Source: Aquatica leii (lineage: Eukaryota; Arthropoda; Insecta; Coleoptera; Lampyridae). Taken from it: 64,000 nucleotides of DNA. The notes below the pieces were generated by a model. The model ran no database searches, was not told the origin of the DNA, and saw nothing but the letters and a program-made list of their open reading frames with translations. Positions 41,553-55,060 of this stretch are shown here, in pieces. Position numbers and translations under genes: made by a program. The stretch is from assembly GCA_035610365.1 (NCBI GenBank), contig CM069432.1:229670532-229734531 (forward strand). Direction: 5' to 3'. The stretch's first letter is position 1, and every line of letters begins with the position of its first letter.

Positions 41553-44500
41553 GAATACCAAAACGCGTTTGTTAGCAACAATCGAAGTATTCTACAATCT
41601 ACATTACTACATTTTCCCCATAGATTCAATCAACAACTTAATTAGCATCTATTATCAACTTCTACAGCTACTGAGCGGGTTATTTACAAACATAAGATTT
41701 TAAAAGTTATCTTCTACCAGTAGGTTTCTCAATCGATGATCAACAGAAAAAATTGAGTAGTCTGTGAATTTCTTGATATTTATTATAAACCATTAAATTA
41801 ATTATATCAGATTATTATCAGAATAATAGTTTATTTATGCTTTATTACCTACTATAAAAAAACTGATATTGTATGCAACTTTTCTTCTGAATTCTGTTGA
41901 GAAAAACTGCTCTAAAGCATTGTCATCGTTTCGTTTAAAAGTTTTCTCTTAGCACACCTCTTAGACATTTTGTGAAGCATTGCAAAACCAAACATAAGTC
42001 AAATTTTAAAATCGTCGCTAAAACACAATAAATTTTTCGATCGAGAAACAAATGGCATTTTGAGCAATTCGCTTAATAAATGCAGTCGTATATAAAGACA
42101 ATTTTTCTATCACTAACCAGGTCCTAGTTATCACAATAGTCGACAAACTTTAAGTCCCCATGAACCAAACTTTAAATACCAGCTGCATTAAATTGGTTAT
42201 CATTTGATTGTAAAATTTTTCTATCCAGCCAGGAACGCGGTGATTTCAAAAATTTCGTTTTTCATGTCACACGCTTAAAGACACCACTGTTTTAACTTTT
42301 CAACCATTGTTGATTTTTCTTTGATTGTTAAAGTTCTGTGATTATGTTTAAAACATGCGTTCATTGTTTTATTCCGTACAGTTCAGACAATCCCTCGCCA
42401 CTGTTGATGAACCACTGAAACGCAATTCACAGTTTGATTCTGTTTTTTATTTGTTTGCACAATCGCATTTTTAGGTTAGCTAAAAAAATCCCAAACACTT
42501 TCAGTAGTTGTCTTTGTCTTTCCTATTTAAAAAGAATTTAACAATGTATTGTTACATTGTACATTCGACAAATTAGTAGAACTTGTCAAATCTACTGATG
42601 GTAAATTTTTAGCGTACGATGATGCTGTAAAATGTGTAGAAAGAAGTTAGGACACATAACTCATATTATTTCCTGTCAACGCTCTGTAGGAAATGCGCTT
42701 TAAGATTTGAATGTGATTTCAGAACCACCAAATAATATGTTACACGCAATTTACTTCACACCAAATTTTTTGATCGTATGATCCCCCGAAAAAGAGATAA
42801 TCTATTTGGTACAAAGATTTAACCCAACTACTTTTTTTTTAAAGAAATTTAAGTCAACAAACAGTAGCGGATCTATAAAAGTATGAAGAGTCGAGATACA
42901 AAACTAAAAATTTGTATGTTCATAGTCATGGAATTCACCCGGGGTTGATATGCGACAAGTGTTCATATGATATTTTCTGGAAAAATGAGTTGTTAAACTT
43001 CAGTATCAAATATTGAATTTCTAGGTACCTACATTGAACGCAAAAAAAGGTTAACAAATTTTGTTTTTTACAACGTAGTTTTTCAAAGATGACGAATTTT
43101 ACTCTTATACTGCTGGAAAATACACGGAATGACCTGGCAAATTTTATTTTATTTTGGTTGGTCCGCCAATGTCAACAAATGTTTATGATTGTAGAGTTAG
43201 TAGAGAAATAAATTCGCATTTATAGAAAAGCAATATGGAAAACTGAAATAATGGTATTTTGTAAACAGAGTCGTAGAAGACATTTGGCCGACTTCAAATT
43301 TCATACGTAACTGCTAACAACGTACTTTACACTGATAACAATAAAATTCAAGTTTTTTTTTTAAATATGTTGTGTTAAATTGAGAAAACCAATACTAAAT
43401 TTCGATTTCCGTCATTCTTTATTCATTCAAAAACGTAATATTTTGTGAACATTAGATGGAGTTTATATTGCTGTAAAATTTAGGAGAAATTACTAACATT
43501 TAGTTCAAAATACTTTACTGAATTAACTGTAGAAAAGCGAAGTAATAAAATTATTACTAATATATGTATTAATTAAGAAAATTAGTCGAGAACAACATCA
43601 CTATAAAATGAATACGAGTATAAAACGTAATTTTCCTATAAATAAATAAATGTTTACTTAATTTTATAAGAATTTAATTAGTTTGCGGGTAACTTCGATA
43701 TATGCCTGTTCTACGTATTTTGACTATGTTAATTTCTTCAGTTTGTCTCTCTATATTACAACTTTAAATTAAAACCCTTTTAAGTAGATGAGCTTTTACA
43801 ATTGTCCATTAGAAAATTAGTCCTCTACTTATTCTTTCTATAGAAAGAGAAATAATGGAAAAAATACTGGTGTTGTTGACCGTCGTTTTATCTTATTCTT
43901 GTTTGCAATAGATTCGGGGTATTACCGAATTCTATTTATGTAAACCCATTAACAAAACTACCTCACAAAACAGCAGCGCGTATAGCAAAATATGATAAAG
44001 CATATTAATAAGAATTAATTGCAATATAATTTCAAATTATTGCAAAATACTGAAGTTTTAATTACACGTATGTTATCATTAGTGCCATTTTATATCACTT
44101 ACTGCAATTATCGACCGAGCTACAGTTGGCCAATATTCCTTTATGATGGCGGCTGCTGTTCCCAAATATTTATAGCACTAACAATGAATTTACTTATTTA
44201 TTACATTACAACCGAATGAACTACCCTATACATTGTTGTTGGGGTAAAGGGTAAATATTTTAAAAAATAAATCAAAACAAAAGTAACCGGTCCAAAGGAA
44301 CGACGCTTTTAGATGTTTAAATCGAGTCACGAAACGCTTTTATAAGCTATAACATATTTCATTCCATCGACACTTTTCCCGTCAATTTGCTGTTTAATTA
44401 AAACAGTTCCTGTAATGTAGGTCTCGCTGCATTCAGGTTTACGACCAACTATACACGGAAGACGTTAAATTCCGTACACATATATATAAAACTTCAGAGA

Positions 44501-47500
44501 AAACTATGCATACACAGATGGAACGATAACTTATCCCATTCAAAAAAACGATAGCCGTTAATTAAGTATTCACAATCAAGTGTTAATATTGCTTTATCTT
44601 CATCGTAAGCATTTTCATTTATGGTGAATCAAAATATTAAAAGAACTAAATTAAAGAAAACGACGAACAGTAAGACAAAATTTAATAATAATTCAAGTTC
44701 GCCTGTTGATAGTTACCACCACTGAGCCTTATAAACGCTTGCTAAAAAAAATTACACTAAATATTTAATTCTAACTTTCGTAATAAACGAGTTAACTATT
44801 TTGAATTTAAACTTATTTTAAAATAATATTTTTACATATATGTATCAAAAATTACTTTTTGATTAAATAAAGTTTTTATTATTCGACCATTTTTTGAACA
44901 ATTATTAAAAGTACTTCAAAACAATTACCGATTCAAAAAAAAATAAAATTAAAAATCGGTTTTTGGATTTGAAACATAAGGATAACATGTAAAAGACTAA
45001 ACCGATTGCGATTTTCGAAGCGCGCCATTAAACACGTCGACAGTGCAACCTGGTTTATGCCTTTGTTATGATCGTTATTTCGTATTAAAATGTGTATCTT
45101 GAAGTTTTCAAGTTATAATAGTCATAAAAGTTGGCGTATACCATGTAACTTATTAGGAACAGACAAAAATTTTTGGCTCGACTGTAACGTTGCAGATGTT
45201 TTTCTCTTTTCTGTTGTCGAACTAATAAAACAAAAAAAAGTTGATAGTAATATGTAAAAATATAAGTGATTGAAAAGCAATGCCTTATAAGTAAATCGCA
45301 TTTGGCATCGTATCAAAAGGTTTAGGAAAAAAAAAACTGAATAATATAATTATAATTAAACAATTTTAGCATTAATGATGTGCAATTCGTAGAACTGAGA
45401 TGGTATTTGTATGTTTGTTATATAGACAAAAACTATGTCAAGCTTATTTGAAATCAAGTCACGCAGCTTAAATAATAATATATAGTCGTTGCCACAAAAG
45501 ATGGTCCCTGTGTCACCACCGTGCGAATTTAAAAAGTTGTGAGTCAACAGAGATACCTACACCATTTTATGTTTGTGTTGCGAATAAATAGCTCAATTGA
45601 CTTCATCGTTGGCATTTGTCACAAACCGCTTATTTACGTTTTAGTTTTAGCGAGTATATAAAACTATCGTATGACGTTATAATCCAGCTAACTATTCAGC
45701 CGATTAATTCGTATTTTTTGTTTAATTATAGCAAACTTATTAAACGCAGCTGTTCTTTAACAAATCGTAATTTTGTAGGTTCGTATTTGGCAACTAACAT
45801 TGCCAACACTAAATATTTAGTAAATTTTAGTTGTAAAATAACTGGTTTGGTTTGCGGGTTTTTACTTAATTCTGATGCATCGAGTATAACGCAGAGATCT
45901 TCTTTTCTGCCAACGAGTATAGTTTACTATTTGGAAAAATAAATCAAGCAGTGATGCTGCAACACTAACTTTAAGCAATCAACACTGCTAACATTTCCTC
46001 TTTTTACTTGTTTTACAAATTTATTAGTGAATGTAGTGCAGTTTAAAAAAATTATTCGAGTATAGTATCTGCATGTATGTACGATAAAAACTTGAATGTA
46101 CATAACGAGTAGGTACGTTATGCAACTCATTTTGGAAATGCAATTTTAATTTTTATGCATGGCTTTATGGCGAATAATTTGTTCATTTAAAGATCAAACC
46201 TTGAAGAGAAAATAAAATTGTGGAATGTTCATAACGCATTTAAATATTAATGTTAAAATACCACGCAGAGAAATTAAATTTGAATTAAACAATTTAAACC
46301 GAACGCTTCTGACAGTTTTAAAAATTGCTAAAATTCTAACTATGTATTTACAATTATTTGTAGAAAATGCCGGAACACCTTCGCGTATTGATGATTCGAA
46401 TATTTCGTTAAAGGTTTGAATTCAATTAATGCAGCATGCACTGATGTTTAATGCAAATTGATTAATTCCAGTAGATTCGTGGGAAATAGCATTGTCTTTT
46501 GTCAGATTTATCCATGTGTTTTGCATATAAGAATTTTCATCTGGTACACATTCTGCAGATATTAACTATAATTACAATTAAATTAATTATTCATGAAACG
46601 ATAGTAGGTTTCAATATTAAAACTATTAATAGTATACGAGTTTGAAAAAATCCCTATTGTCAAAAAAGTTTTCTTCGATATACAAATACATTATAGCGTT
46701 TAAAGACTTGAAATTTTGCAAGAAATGATAAAGAAACAAGCAATTTTTGTTTCGAGTACCTTTGCGATTATACCTGAACAAAATCTAAGCATTTAAAATG
46801 TTATCTAAAAACGTTTGGTTTGTATATACTCTCTTGTTTAAACAAATGTATATAATTTACATTTTTATTATTTCTTCATAGCGGTTGATGTAAGAAAGTA
46901 AAACGTCCATTTGAAAAATCGTCGCCGTTACTAAAATAATTTATTTTTGTTTCTTAATTTAGATAAGTCGTAAAGAATTTCGCTTTAAAATGGTCACGTC
47001 AATAAAAAGTACCCTTCCATGCGAACTTCACTCAAAATAAGAAAAATCTTTGGTGTACGTGCATTGAAAGTAAATAAAATAAGACAAACTTAATACACGC
47101 TAACAAAAATTAAAGAAACGGCAATTGCAAGACGTAGAAGAATTCAAAATTAATAAATAATTAAAATATCAATAAAAAGTTTATTATTATATTAGAATTA
47201 ACATTCTGGTGTTTTGTTTAATGCAATTTATATCAGTATATAAATCTGATGTGTGGTTTGTTCTTATAATAGGAAAACCTAAAACTTTTAAGCGTAAGTA
47301 AGTTCTTTGATGTTTCAAAATTCAAGTTACTAAAAAGCAATCAATAGTTTCTTTGGACAAGAATATCAACCTACTATTAAACGATTTTGTTCACTGAATG
47401 TTAATGGTTTATACATTATTTAATCATGAACCTAAAAATAATGTATTAAAGTATTTAATACCGATTGTTTTATCACATTATAAAATTAATAAATCATTGT

Positions 47501-49153
47501 AGACGACAAGTTATACATAAATCGGTGGAAGAAAACCTGTGTGACATATAAGTTTCTGACAACATCAATATCTTCTGATGATTACGACTATTATATATAG
47601 CTCTATCCCCATTATAACCCTGTATTTTCCGGCCTGAATCATTTATGGAGCATTTTGGGGGCTATATCCGACCAAACAAGTTACGTCACTAACCGCAACC
47701 GTAAACGAAATTAGACGTAATGTTGAAACAAGTATTTGAATTGATACATGAAAAATTTATTTATAAAATAATTTTTCAGACGTATACACAAATTACGCAA
47801 TTGCTATCAATCTTTTTCCAAACAATAGATAATAATTTCAAATGCACTACGCATTACAAAGAAAAATAAAATAAAAAAAGTTGAGGTATATGTATAACAA
47901 TAAGAATAATAATAAAATCTTGTGTTAAGTACTGATTTGACCTTCGGAATAATAACAACCATTGCCTTGTCGGTATTTAAAAAAAAGTGAAATGGGAACG
48001 AGTTGCAATTGCGTCGTAGCATCAGTTTTTATATATTTTTTTTAAAGTTTCCACACGTCCATATACTGTAGCATATGTACATATATCAATTACAACGCGC
48101 ATTGAAACATTAAAATATATACTATATATTTTCACGATTTCCTACTTATCACAAACAATGCGTATCGTGGAAATTGCATTTTGTAAGCGATAAATTGACA
48201 TCGTACTTTACACCTTTATTTATATTCGTTATTAAATAGTACAACTTTAGAATGTATCATCGGTTGCTAAACTGCGCATTTCTACAAAAGTATTAAATGA
48301 TAAGTAAATGCATTCCGGTCAATATTTAATATATATGTGAACTTTGAGGCGATCACGTGATTGGAAGTAAAGACACGATCTGAAAAAAAACCAGCAAGTG
48401 AACAACAAAAACAAAGGTTCCATAATTCCAATAAACAAATTAAAGACGCAGATAGTAAGATGTTCCGTTATTAATTGGATTGGTACTGAATACAAACATT
48501 ACTCTCTGGAAGTTGAACAAGTGAATTAACGAGATATCGTGACATACAATGCACCGTGATAATCACATTTTAGCTTAGCTGCTTTTATCCTGGCAAAACC
48601 GACTGTTAAGTCGTGTTAATGCTGTTACGCAAATCCATTTAATTAATTATTTAACTACTAATACTTCATTTTATTTGAAAATTTCAATACTATGTCAATT
48701 TTGCAGAATTCAGATTTTCTCCATTGTTTAATAAAATAATTTGACTTCGTCGTTTCTTATGCATACATTTCGTTAATAAATTAAATTTTTAAGTTACAAT
48801 TTCAAGTGATACAAAGAAACTTTCAGTTTAATTACCTTTCGTCAATATGTCTTCCTTTTCCTAAAACCCAACTACTTTTTTTTTTTTTACTTAAACTAAT
48901 TGCTATTGAAATGAGCATTACGACAAAAATATAGAAAGCTTGTAGATATTGGGAAACTGAAGAAATTGTGATACACAACAGGACTTAGACCACGTCATTT
49001 TTCAGCAAACATTTTTTTTATTAATTAAAAGATACACGTGTCGTCGTAGAGAAATAATGCGTTCTTAACATGTTTACAACACCTAAACATCATACTTTGA
49101 ACACCTTTTGAAAAAAAACTAATAAAAATAAAGTCATAGAAACTATTTCAACG
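41553..49153. other. AT-rich sequence, no gene seen
   Basis: About 7.6 kb without a recognisable protein, RNA gene or transposon boundary. The longest open frame here (108 codons, 45616-45942, plus) is within chance expectation and matches no family I know. Confidence 0.5.
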
Positions 49154-49627
49154 TTACACTATAACCAACAAGCTAAGAAATTGTTTTGTTGTAAAGTTTT
49201 TAGATCGAATTGATATGCTAATAAACAACAATAAAAAAAAACTATCAATAAATATTTCGTCTAGTGATAATAGCTCCAAATAATGCATGAGATCGGAGAA
49301 GAAAGAAGCCATCGAGTGCAAAGCTATAATTTTTGTAATAAACAATAGTGTTTTGTTCGCATCTGAAAAGAAACATATTAGTACGGCAAAATCGAAAAAA
49401 CTAACATAACAACGATGAATAAATAACCCAAAAATGAAGGAATTTAAATACGATTTCGAGTGACTTCGACCGTACACCATTGTACATGTTCCATATCCAG
49501 AACACAAGTTTTTGAATAGGCTAAAATCTAAATTATAATTTAAAAACGACAGTGACAAATATACAACGTCGTATTTTCGTGTAGAATACAACGAATGCAT
49601 TATTACTAATATGTAATTATATTTCAA
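49154..49627 (-). other. longest open frame in the window, unidentified
   Basis: A 157-codon frame, rich in Phe, Leu, Ser and Tyr, with several hydrophobic stretches (for example FIFGLFIHRCYVSFFDFAVL and FFLLLFISISI). Assuming about 31% G+C and independent bases, I estimate that a stop-free run this long is expected about 0.03 times in the window. It is therefore mildly unlikely by chance, but AT-rich composition bias could produce it. No conserved motif is visible. It could be a membrane-protein exon or chance. Confidence 0.15.
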
Positions 49628-49799
49628 TAGATAATAACAATTTTATTGTATATAAGTATACCTTGAAGAATGATTTAGTAAACCAAAGAATAATTTTTAT
49701 GCCTTTAAATAATTCATTAATCTAAGAAAAAAAAATCTTTTTTTCATTTATGTTTTTTTTCAAATCTAAACTTTTCAAAAGTACGTAATATAGACTTGC

Positions 49800-49960
49800 T
49801 TAAACACGTGTGGCTGTAATACCGCGTATTGTTATAATGCGGAGGGTTGCAGGTAGAAGGGTGTAAGGGTGCCGTATCGATCCGGAAGTGGAAGGAAGCG
49901 GCACACGTCTGGCCGGCAGCATCCCTCCTTTTCGTCGGGAATGTCAAGAGGTATGTGCTT
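49800..49960. other. GC-rich, CpG-containing island
   Basis: This patch (for example GATCCGGAAGTGGAAGGAAG, GGCCGGCAGC) is far richer in G+C than its surroundings. Plus-strand text KGVRVPYRSGSGRKRHTSGR leads to a donor-like AAGAG|GTATGT at about 49949/49950, and minus frames are also open (RRDAAGQTCAASFHFR). It could be a 5' untranslated exon or promoter region, possibly of mnb or of another gene, or a transposon piece. I cannot decide. Confidence 0.25.
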
Positions 49961-52900
49961 TTACGTCGTTGATATCGCAATGCGAGTGCACTAAATTGAA
50001 CGCATTTATTACGACCTAAATCGATATTAATCAAAAGTTTTAAAGTAAGAGAATTTATACGAGAAAGCGTGTCTTAAAAACGTTTTGATAGATATTAAAC
50101 TCATCTCCAACTTTTAATGTAATTGTAATCAAATTAATAATGACTAGACAGACTTTTTATCCTTTTTTTTCTTCATAAAATTCAACATACCTGCCTATTT
50201 CGAGGTAATTGAAATCTTTCGTAAATTTAGATAAACAAAATTTCCTTCAGGTCGGCTAATACAATTTTAATGTTAAAACTTATTGCTTAGACTGAAGCGA
50301 AAAAAGTAGTAAATCTATCTACCTTGTAATCGTTCTATTTACGTTTCAACTTAATTGCTGCGGTATTTGAAGAATATTCCCTTGACATTTCTTAAACTCT
50401 ATCTGAAAATTTTTACAAATTCTAGATTAACATTTTAAAATTCTTTTTATCGTGAGCATACATCGAATTTTATAAAATATATCTTATCACACGCCAATAA
50501 ATAACACTTTGATAATTTTCACCACGTTGCCTAAAACATTGCACATTAAAAAGAAAACGAAGAATATAATTGAATGATGTTGTTATTGGTTATTCGCGTA
50601 CAGTATAGAAAAGCGTTTACTGTATCTAAACAGTCATACAAAATAACATTATTTAAAAAGTTCTAAGAGAAATATAAAAACCTCAAAAAAATAACCACGA
50701 CAAAAGAGAAAACTATAAAGAAACATTTCACAAAGTGCATTTAGATCTTTTGATGTAGTAAACATAGATTCCTCAAAGATTTTGCTAAATGTATTTCTAT
50801 GAATTGTACATATAACATCAAAGGCATTAAAATCGCAGAAAAATAATTTGGCATAATTTTACCAGATGAGGAAATCCAAATTTTCTGCACCGCAATGAAA
50901 CCAATTGCTTTGCAAGTGTTTCGCTTTTGGTCAGCCAAAAATTAGAACACAATAGAACTATTTAAAATTGCTACAGGAATTTGATAACCAGGAAGTGTCA
51001 CACACTATGTAAAACTCAAAAAATCACATTCCAAGCTTGAATTTATAACTCAAATTAAAAAGAGAATATTCTAATGATACGACTAAGGTTATTAAAAGAT
51101 AAAGGCATTTTTTTCAAAGCTGAAAATCGATATTCGACTGGAGCTAAATAATAACCTCAAGACAACCCTTTGGATATTAAATTCAGATCGTAATCTAAAG
51201 AAAAGAAGTTCAATAATGACAAGAAACATAACCCTATTAATTATTTGTAAATATCAAACGTTCGTATAAAAAATATTTCTTTTTTTTTGTATTGCACGTA
51301 ATGGAACGCTTAATTTCTAATTCCCGAAAATCTTAGTAACTCACTAAAAGTTTTTTGCAATTTATCGAGGTTAACAATACATAATTAAATGCCTCGTTAA
51401 GTTATCGGTCGGGAACGTGCATGTGTATACTAACTTATCAAGGATTTCTCGGTGTCCTTTGTGAAAATAGACATGAACTCATTCTTATTAACATTTACCA
51501 GTCATAGATGCTTTATATTACTAAAAATTGTTGGATAATAACCGTTGTCATCAAGTTTTTTATTGTGTCGGGAACATTATGCGTATTCCGTTACTAATCT
51601 AAACACTTTACCTAATATAAACGAATCGAACATGACTCATTGGAAAACTATTGAAGTAACCCTGCAGTGTTAACGGCGTTATATACACATAAACAAGACT
51701 GCTTAATGTTCAATTTCAAACAATGCAAAAATCTTCCGTGCAGAATCTTGAATCTCACTTCCTAATCACATACATAAATACCAAAAATAAGTAGATAATA
51801 TCAAATAACATCGATTCTATAAATTTGTAACGTATGTCTAAAATTAAACTTATATTTAAAAATACTTCATTGACGAACGCATTTTCCTTTGTAACTAACT
51901 TATAAATTCACCCCTAAATCGTTTAAAGTGATAAAATCATAAGTAATTTTTTACGTATAATTTAATGCTGCTCAGAATAAACTCATTTTTCATAAATAAT
52001 AATATAACCGAAAAACTAAGTATCAGCGATGCTAGTAAAATAAAAATCGAATTATAGACGCCGCAGTGTTGGGGTAGTAAATCACATTTTATGACATTGC
52101 CAGATTGCATTATTTTTATATAAAAAAATTATTCATGTACAAAAAAACCAATTTCAGTTCTAAAACGTGTATAAGGCAATACAGAGAAAAAAACTGTAAA
52201 GGTTGCAATTGTTATAAAATTTCGAAACAAAAATAAAACTAATTAATATTAGTTTAGATAGTTCAGAATAAAAATAAAACCAGACAAGACATTATACTAG
52301 TATACTAAAATAGATTCAACCAGCGGCTATACAACAATAACGAAAGCGTCAGAAAAAAAACAACCAAAGATTTGAATGAGAAGCAGAAGTTTGCAAACAA
52401 ATATACATGAAATCAACAAAAAAACATATTAAAAATAATAAAACATTTAAATGGAACAGAAAAAAGAGAAAAGTAAAAAAGAAACAATTATAATGATTCT
52501 CTTACTCATTGGCAATGTTAACAAGCTTGACCATGTTTACACTGGTCTAAACAGTTGCGTTATAGACTTTTTATACTATCGTCTTAGGTTTTTTGCTTCG
52601 TTTAGTTTCCTCAAAACCTCGATGTTTCTTATTCTATTCATCAAGCTAATCGAGATCTACATATTACAGTTTTCATTTGTGTGACATCTCAGATACACGT
52701 CAAAATATCGCTGACAGAATACATCTTTGCCGTGCTCTTATCTCGTTGTCGATTTCCAGGTCTATTCTCATCAAAAGTTACCTAATATATTCTTGCATTG
52801 TTATTCATCTACTATTATCCTACTTTTCCAGATTTCCTATTTACCAACCCTAGTTTTATTCCGACTAGGGTTTTCATTTTTTTGTAAAAATTAAGTTATT

Positions 52901-53019
52901 AACATCTTTCAGTTTCAATACTTTTGCCCGTGTAAAGCTATTTTTCTATTTATTGTATATTTTTATTATTGAAGATTTTATTCCCCTTATTAGTTTCTCT
53001 TTATTCTTGGTAATGTTTT
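49961..53019. other. AT-rich sequence, no gene seen
   Basis: No recognisable protein, RNA gene or repeat. Confidence 0.55.
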
Positions 53020-53240
53020 CTGACCTTTTTGTATATTATTTCTAATTTCGTCGTACCGGTCTTGTACGTTCTTCTGTTTTATCTGTTACTGTATTTTGTT
53101 GTATTAGTTTATAGTAGTAGTTTAATTTATCACCTTTGAATTCAAGAAGATCCAGTTTCATTATATAACAGCTTATCACGATTTATTGTATGAGCTCATC
53201 TGACCTCGGCTGTAAGCAGGATGTGGTTAGTACAACTCCT
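53020..53240 (-). mobile_element. probable LINE endonuclease/linker fragment
   Basis: On the minus strand CTNHILLTAEVR (about 53233-53197) resembles the SDHYLLxAxVR end of LINE endonucleases. It is followed by MKLDLLEFKGDKLNYYYKLI, like the linker that follows in these elements (xxLELLKDxxxRxxYQxxL). Stops interrupt it. It could belong to the same LINE family as the fragment at 30833-31440. The match is short. Confidence 0.4.
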
Positions 53241-53513
53241 GAGTATGTTTTAATTTTGTTAATTTTTAGAAAATCAGCTTAATTTCGTATAAAGGTATCT
53301 TCGAGTCGGTCAATGATCGCCAAGTATTTAGCCACCTTCTAGACAGATCGTAAAATGTCAAAATATCACTCTTAGATGTCGCCATATACTAATAGTGGCT
53401 TGAAATGAATTACATCCTTCCTGACATTCTGTCACGATTTGCGTTGTAAGTAACAGTGTATTTCTTGCATCGGTGCAAAAAAAAATATTTCCATCTTCGT
53501 TCCACGTAGCCAT

Positions 53514-53628
53514 CAGGCGCGGATCCAAGCGTTTGCCCACCTATCCCGGTTAGAAAAATTACTGCACTGTACACTATTATGTTATTCTAGTGCTCCGCCC
53601 CCCTTCAATGTTTCTACATCCGCCCCTG
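53514..53628. mobile_element. 115-bp hAT-like MITE
   Basis: It begins CAGGCGCGGATCCAAG and, read inward from the right, CAGGGGCGGATGTAGAA, giving inverted ends CAGGnGCGGAT. Flanks are GTAGCCAT on the left and GTGCCATA on the right, which match if one base was lost (GTAGCCAT versus GT-GCCAT). No coding capacity. Confidence 0.65.
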
Positions 53629-54429
53629 GTGCCATACGGTTAATGCTGTGTTTTATCTTGATGTTTTGAAGCGTTTAGTGCGTAGTTCGTACAGAATATC
53701 GTGAAGAACAAAGTTGGCGTTTGTTGCATTGCATTATTTAACTACGTATGCGCAAACGAGTATACAGAGTTTCATCAACGGTAATTGTCTACCTATAACA
53801 GACGTCTTACAAGTAGGAGTAAAAAAAGTAATTTTTTGTATTAGTTTGAAAAAGTAATCCATTTTGACACTATCAATTGTGCTCAATCCGTGCTACCTAG
53901 TGCCGCAAAAAAATCATTTTTTTTTCTCATTTACAGTTTCTACGGAGACAATTAATTCCTGATTTTTATTACGCCTATTTGGGTTTTTGTACTTGAACTT
54001 TTGCAGCGAAAGCTTAGCTTCGTTCAAACACTACAGAACAAAATTAAATCTCCTTCTAGGAAGACGTTTATTAATAATAATTTCAGAGCGGAGAACTTAG
54101 ATGATGGCCATGATATTTTTGATTACTTAATACAAAGGTCTAAAATATATTATTAAAAATACCGACACGCATTTCGATGTTGCTAATTGACTGAAACCAT
54201 GAGTTAACCATTTCGGCCTATTTCAGAATTCTGATCAAGGGTTTATCTTGAGTAATTTCCGCGTTTTGTAAGTAAATGTAACGGACCGACAAACAAACAT
54301 TGTGTAAAAACATGATTTTTGGAATCCAGAAGTTCTGAAACATAAAGATTCGTTAAAATCAGACATAGATAGTCATTTTCTATCAGATGACAATACTTTT
54401 GTCATGAAATTTGTTAGTAATTTTCTATT

Positions 54430-55060
54430 TCATCAAAAAAGCGGAGGTTTGTATTATTGTAAAAACGAGTTTTGAAGAGAAAAAAATTATACAAATTACA
54501 CTTACTATGAAAATTATTGGCCACAAAATGATCAATGTTTCTCATAGTAAATAATAAAATTAGGAATAAATTAAGTCAACATAAAAACAATGACAACACA
54601 ACAAAAACAAACATGGACTTGACAATACTTTTAATTTGAAATAAACATGCAAATAGAAGTGCATGTCAGCAAAGTTAGCCGAGCCTTTTTTGATAAGCTA
54701 AAAAATGATCAATTAGTATTTGCAACACAACATAGCACCGAGCACAACTCAGCAAAAAAATAATTTTTCATTTTATCCAAAAAAGCGGACCTATGTATTA
54801 TCGTAAAAACGGTTTTGTTTCCATAAAATTTGCAAATAAAAAGAAAACAAAAATTATTTTACGACACAAAATAGCACAATTCAGCACACTAGTTGTGTTT
54901 GATTTATCAAAAAAAGCGGGGCTATCTGTTATCATAAAAATTAATTGTCTTCGTAAAAACTGTAAATAAGGTAAAAGAGAATTGGCTTTTGCAATTCAGC
55001 ACAATGGTCGCCTTTTTAGTTTATCAAAAAAGGCGTGGCTAACTGTACTGGCATTGAAAA
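54430..55060. repeat. degenerate tandem repeat with an inverted unit
   Basis: The core TTTATCAAAAAAGCGGGGCTAT followed by TATCGTAAAAAC recurs at about 54431, 54776, 54909 and 55021. Further shared text comprises AAATTTGCAAATAAAA and CAATTCAGCACA. At 54675-54702 the core is inverted (AGCCGAGCCTTTTTTGATAA). Spacings of roughly 115-130 bp separate the last three units; the first interval is about three times longer. Confidence 0.65.

Noticed and set aside
41930..42500. Minus-strand text (for example RVPGWIEKFY and QWFINSGEG) vaguely like a pogo/jerky-type transposase
   Set aside because: The blocks are too short and scattered, with stops throughout and no catalytic motif.
45616..45942. 108-codon plus-strand frame
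   Set aside because: It is within the length expected by chance for this composition and shows no motif.
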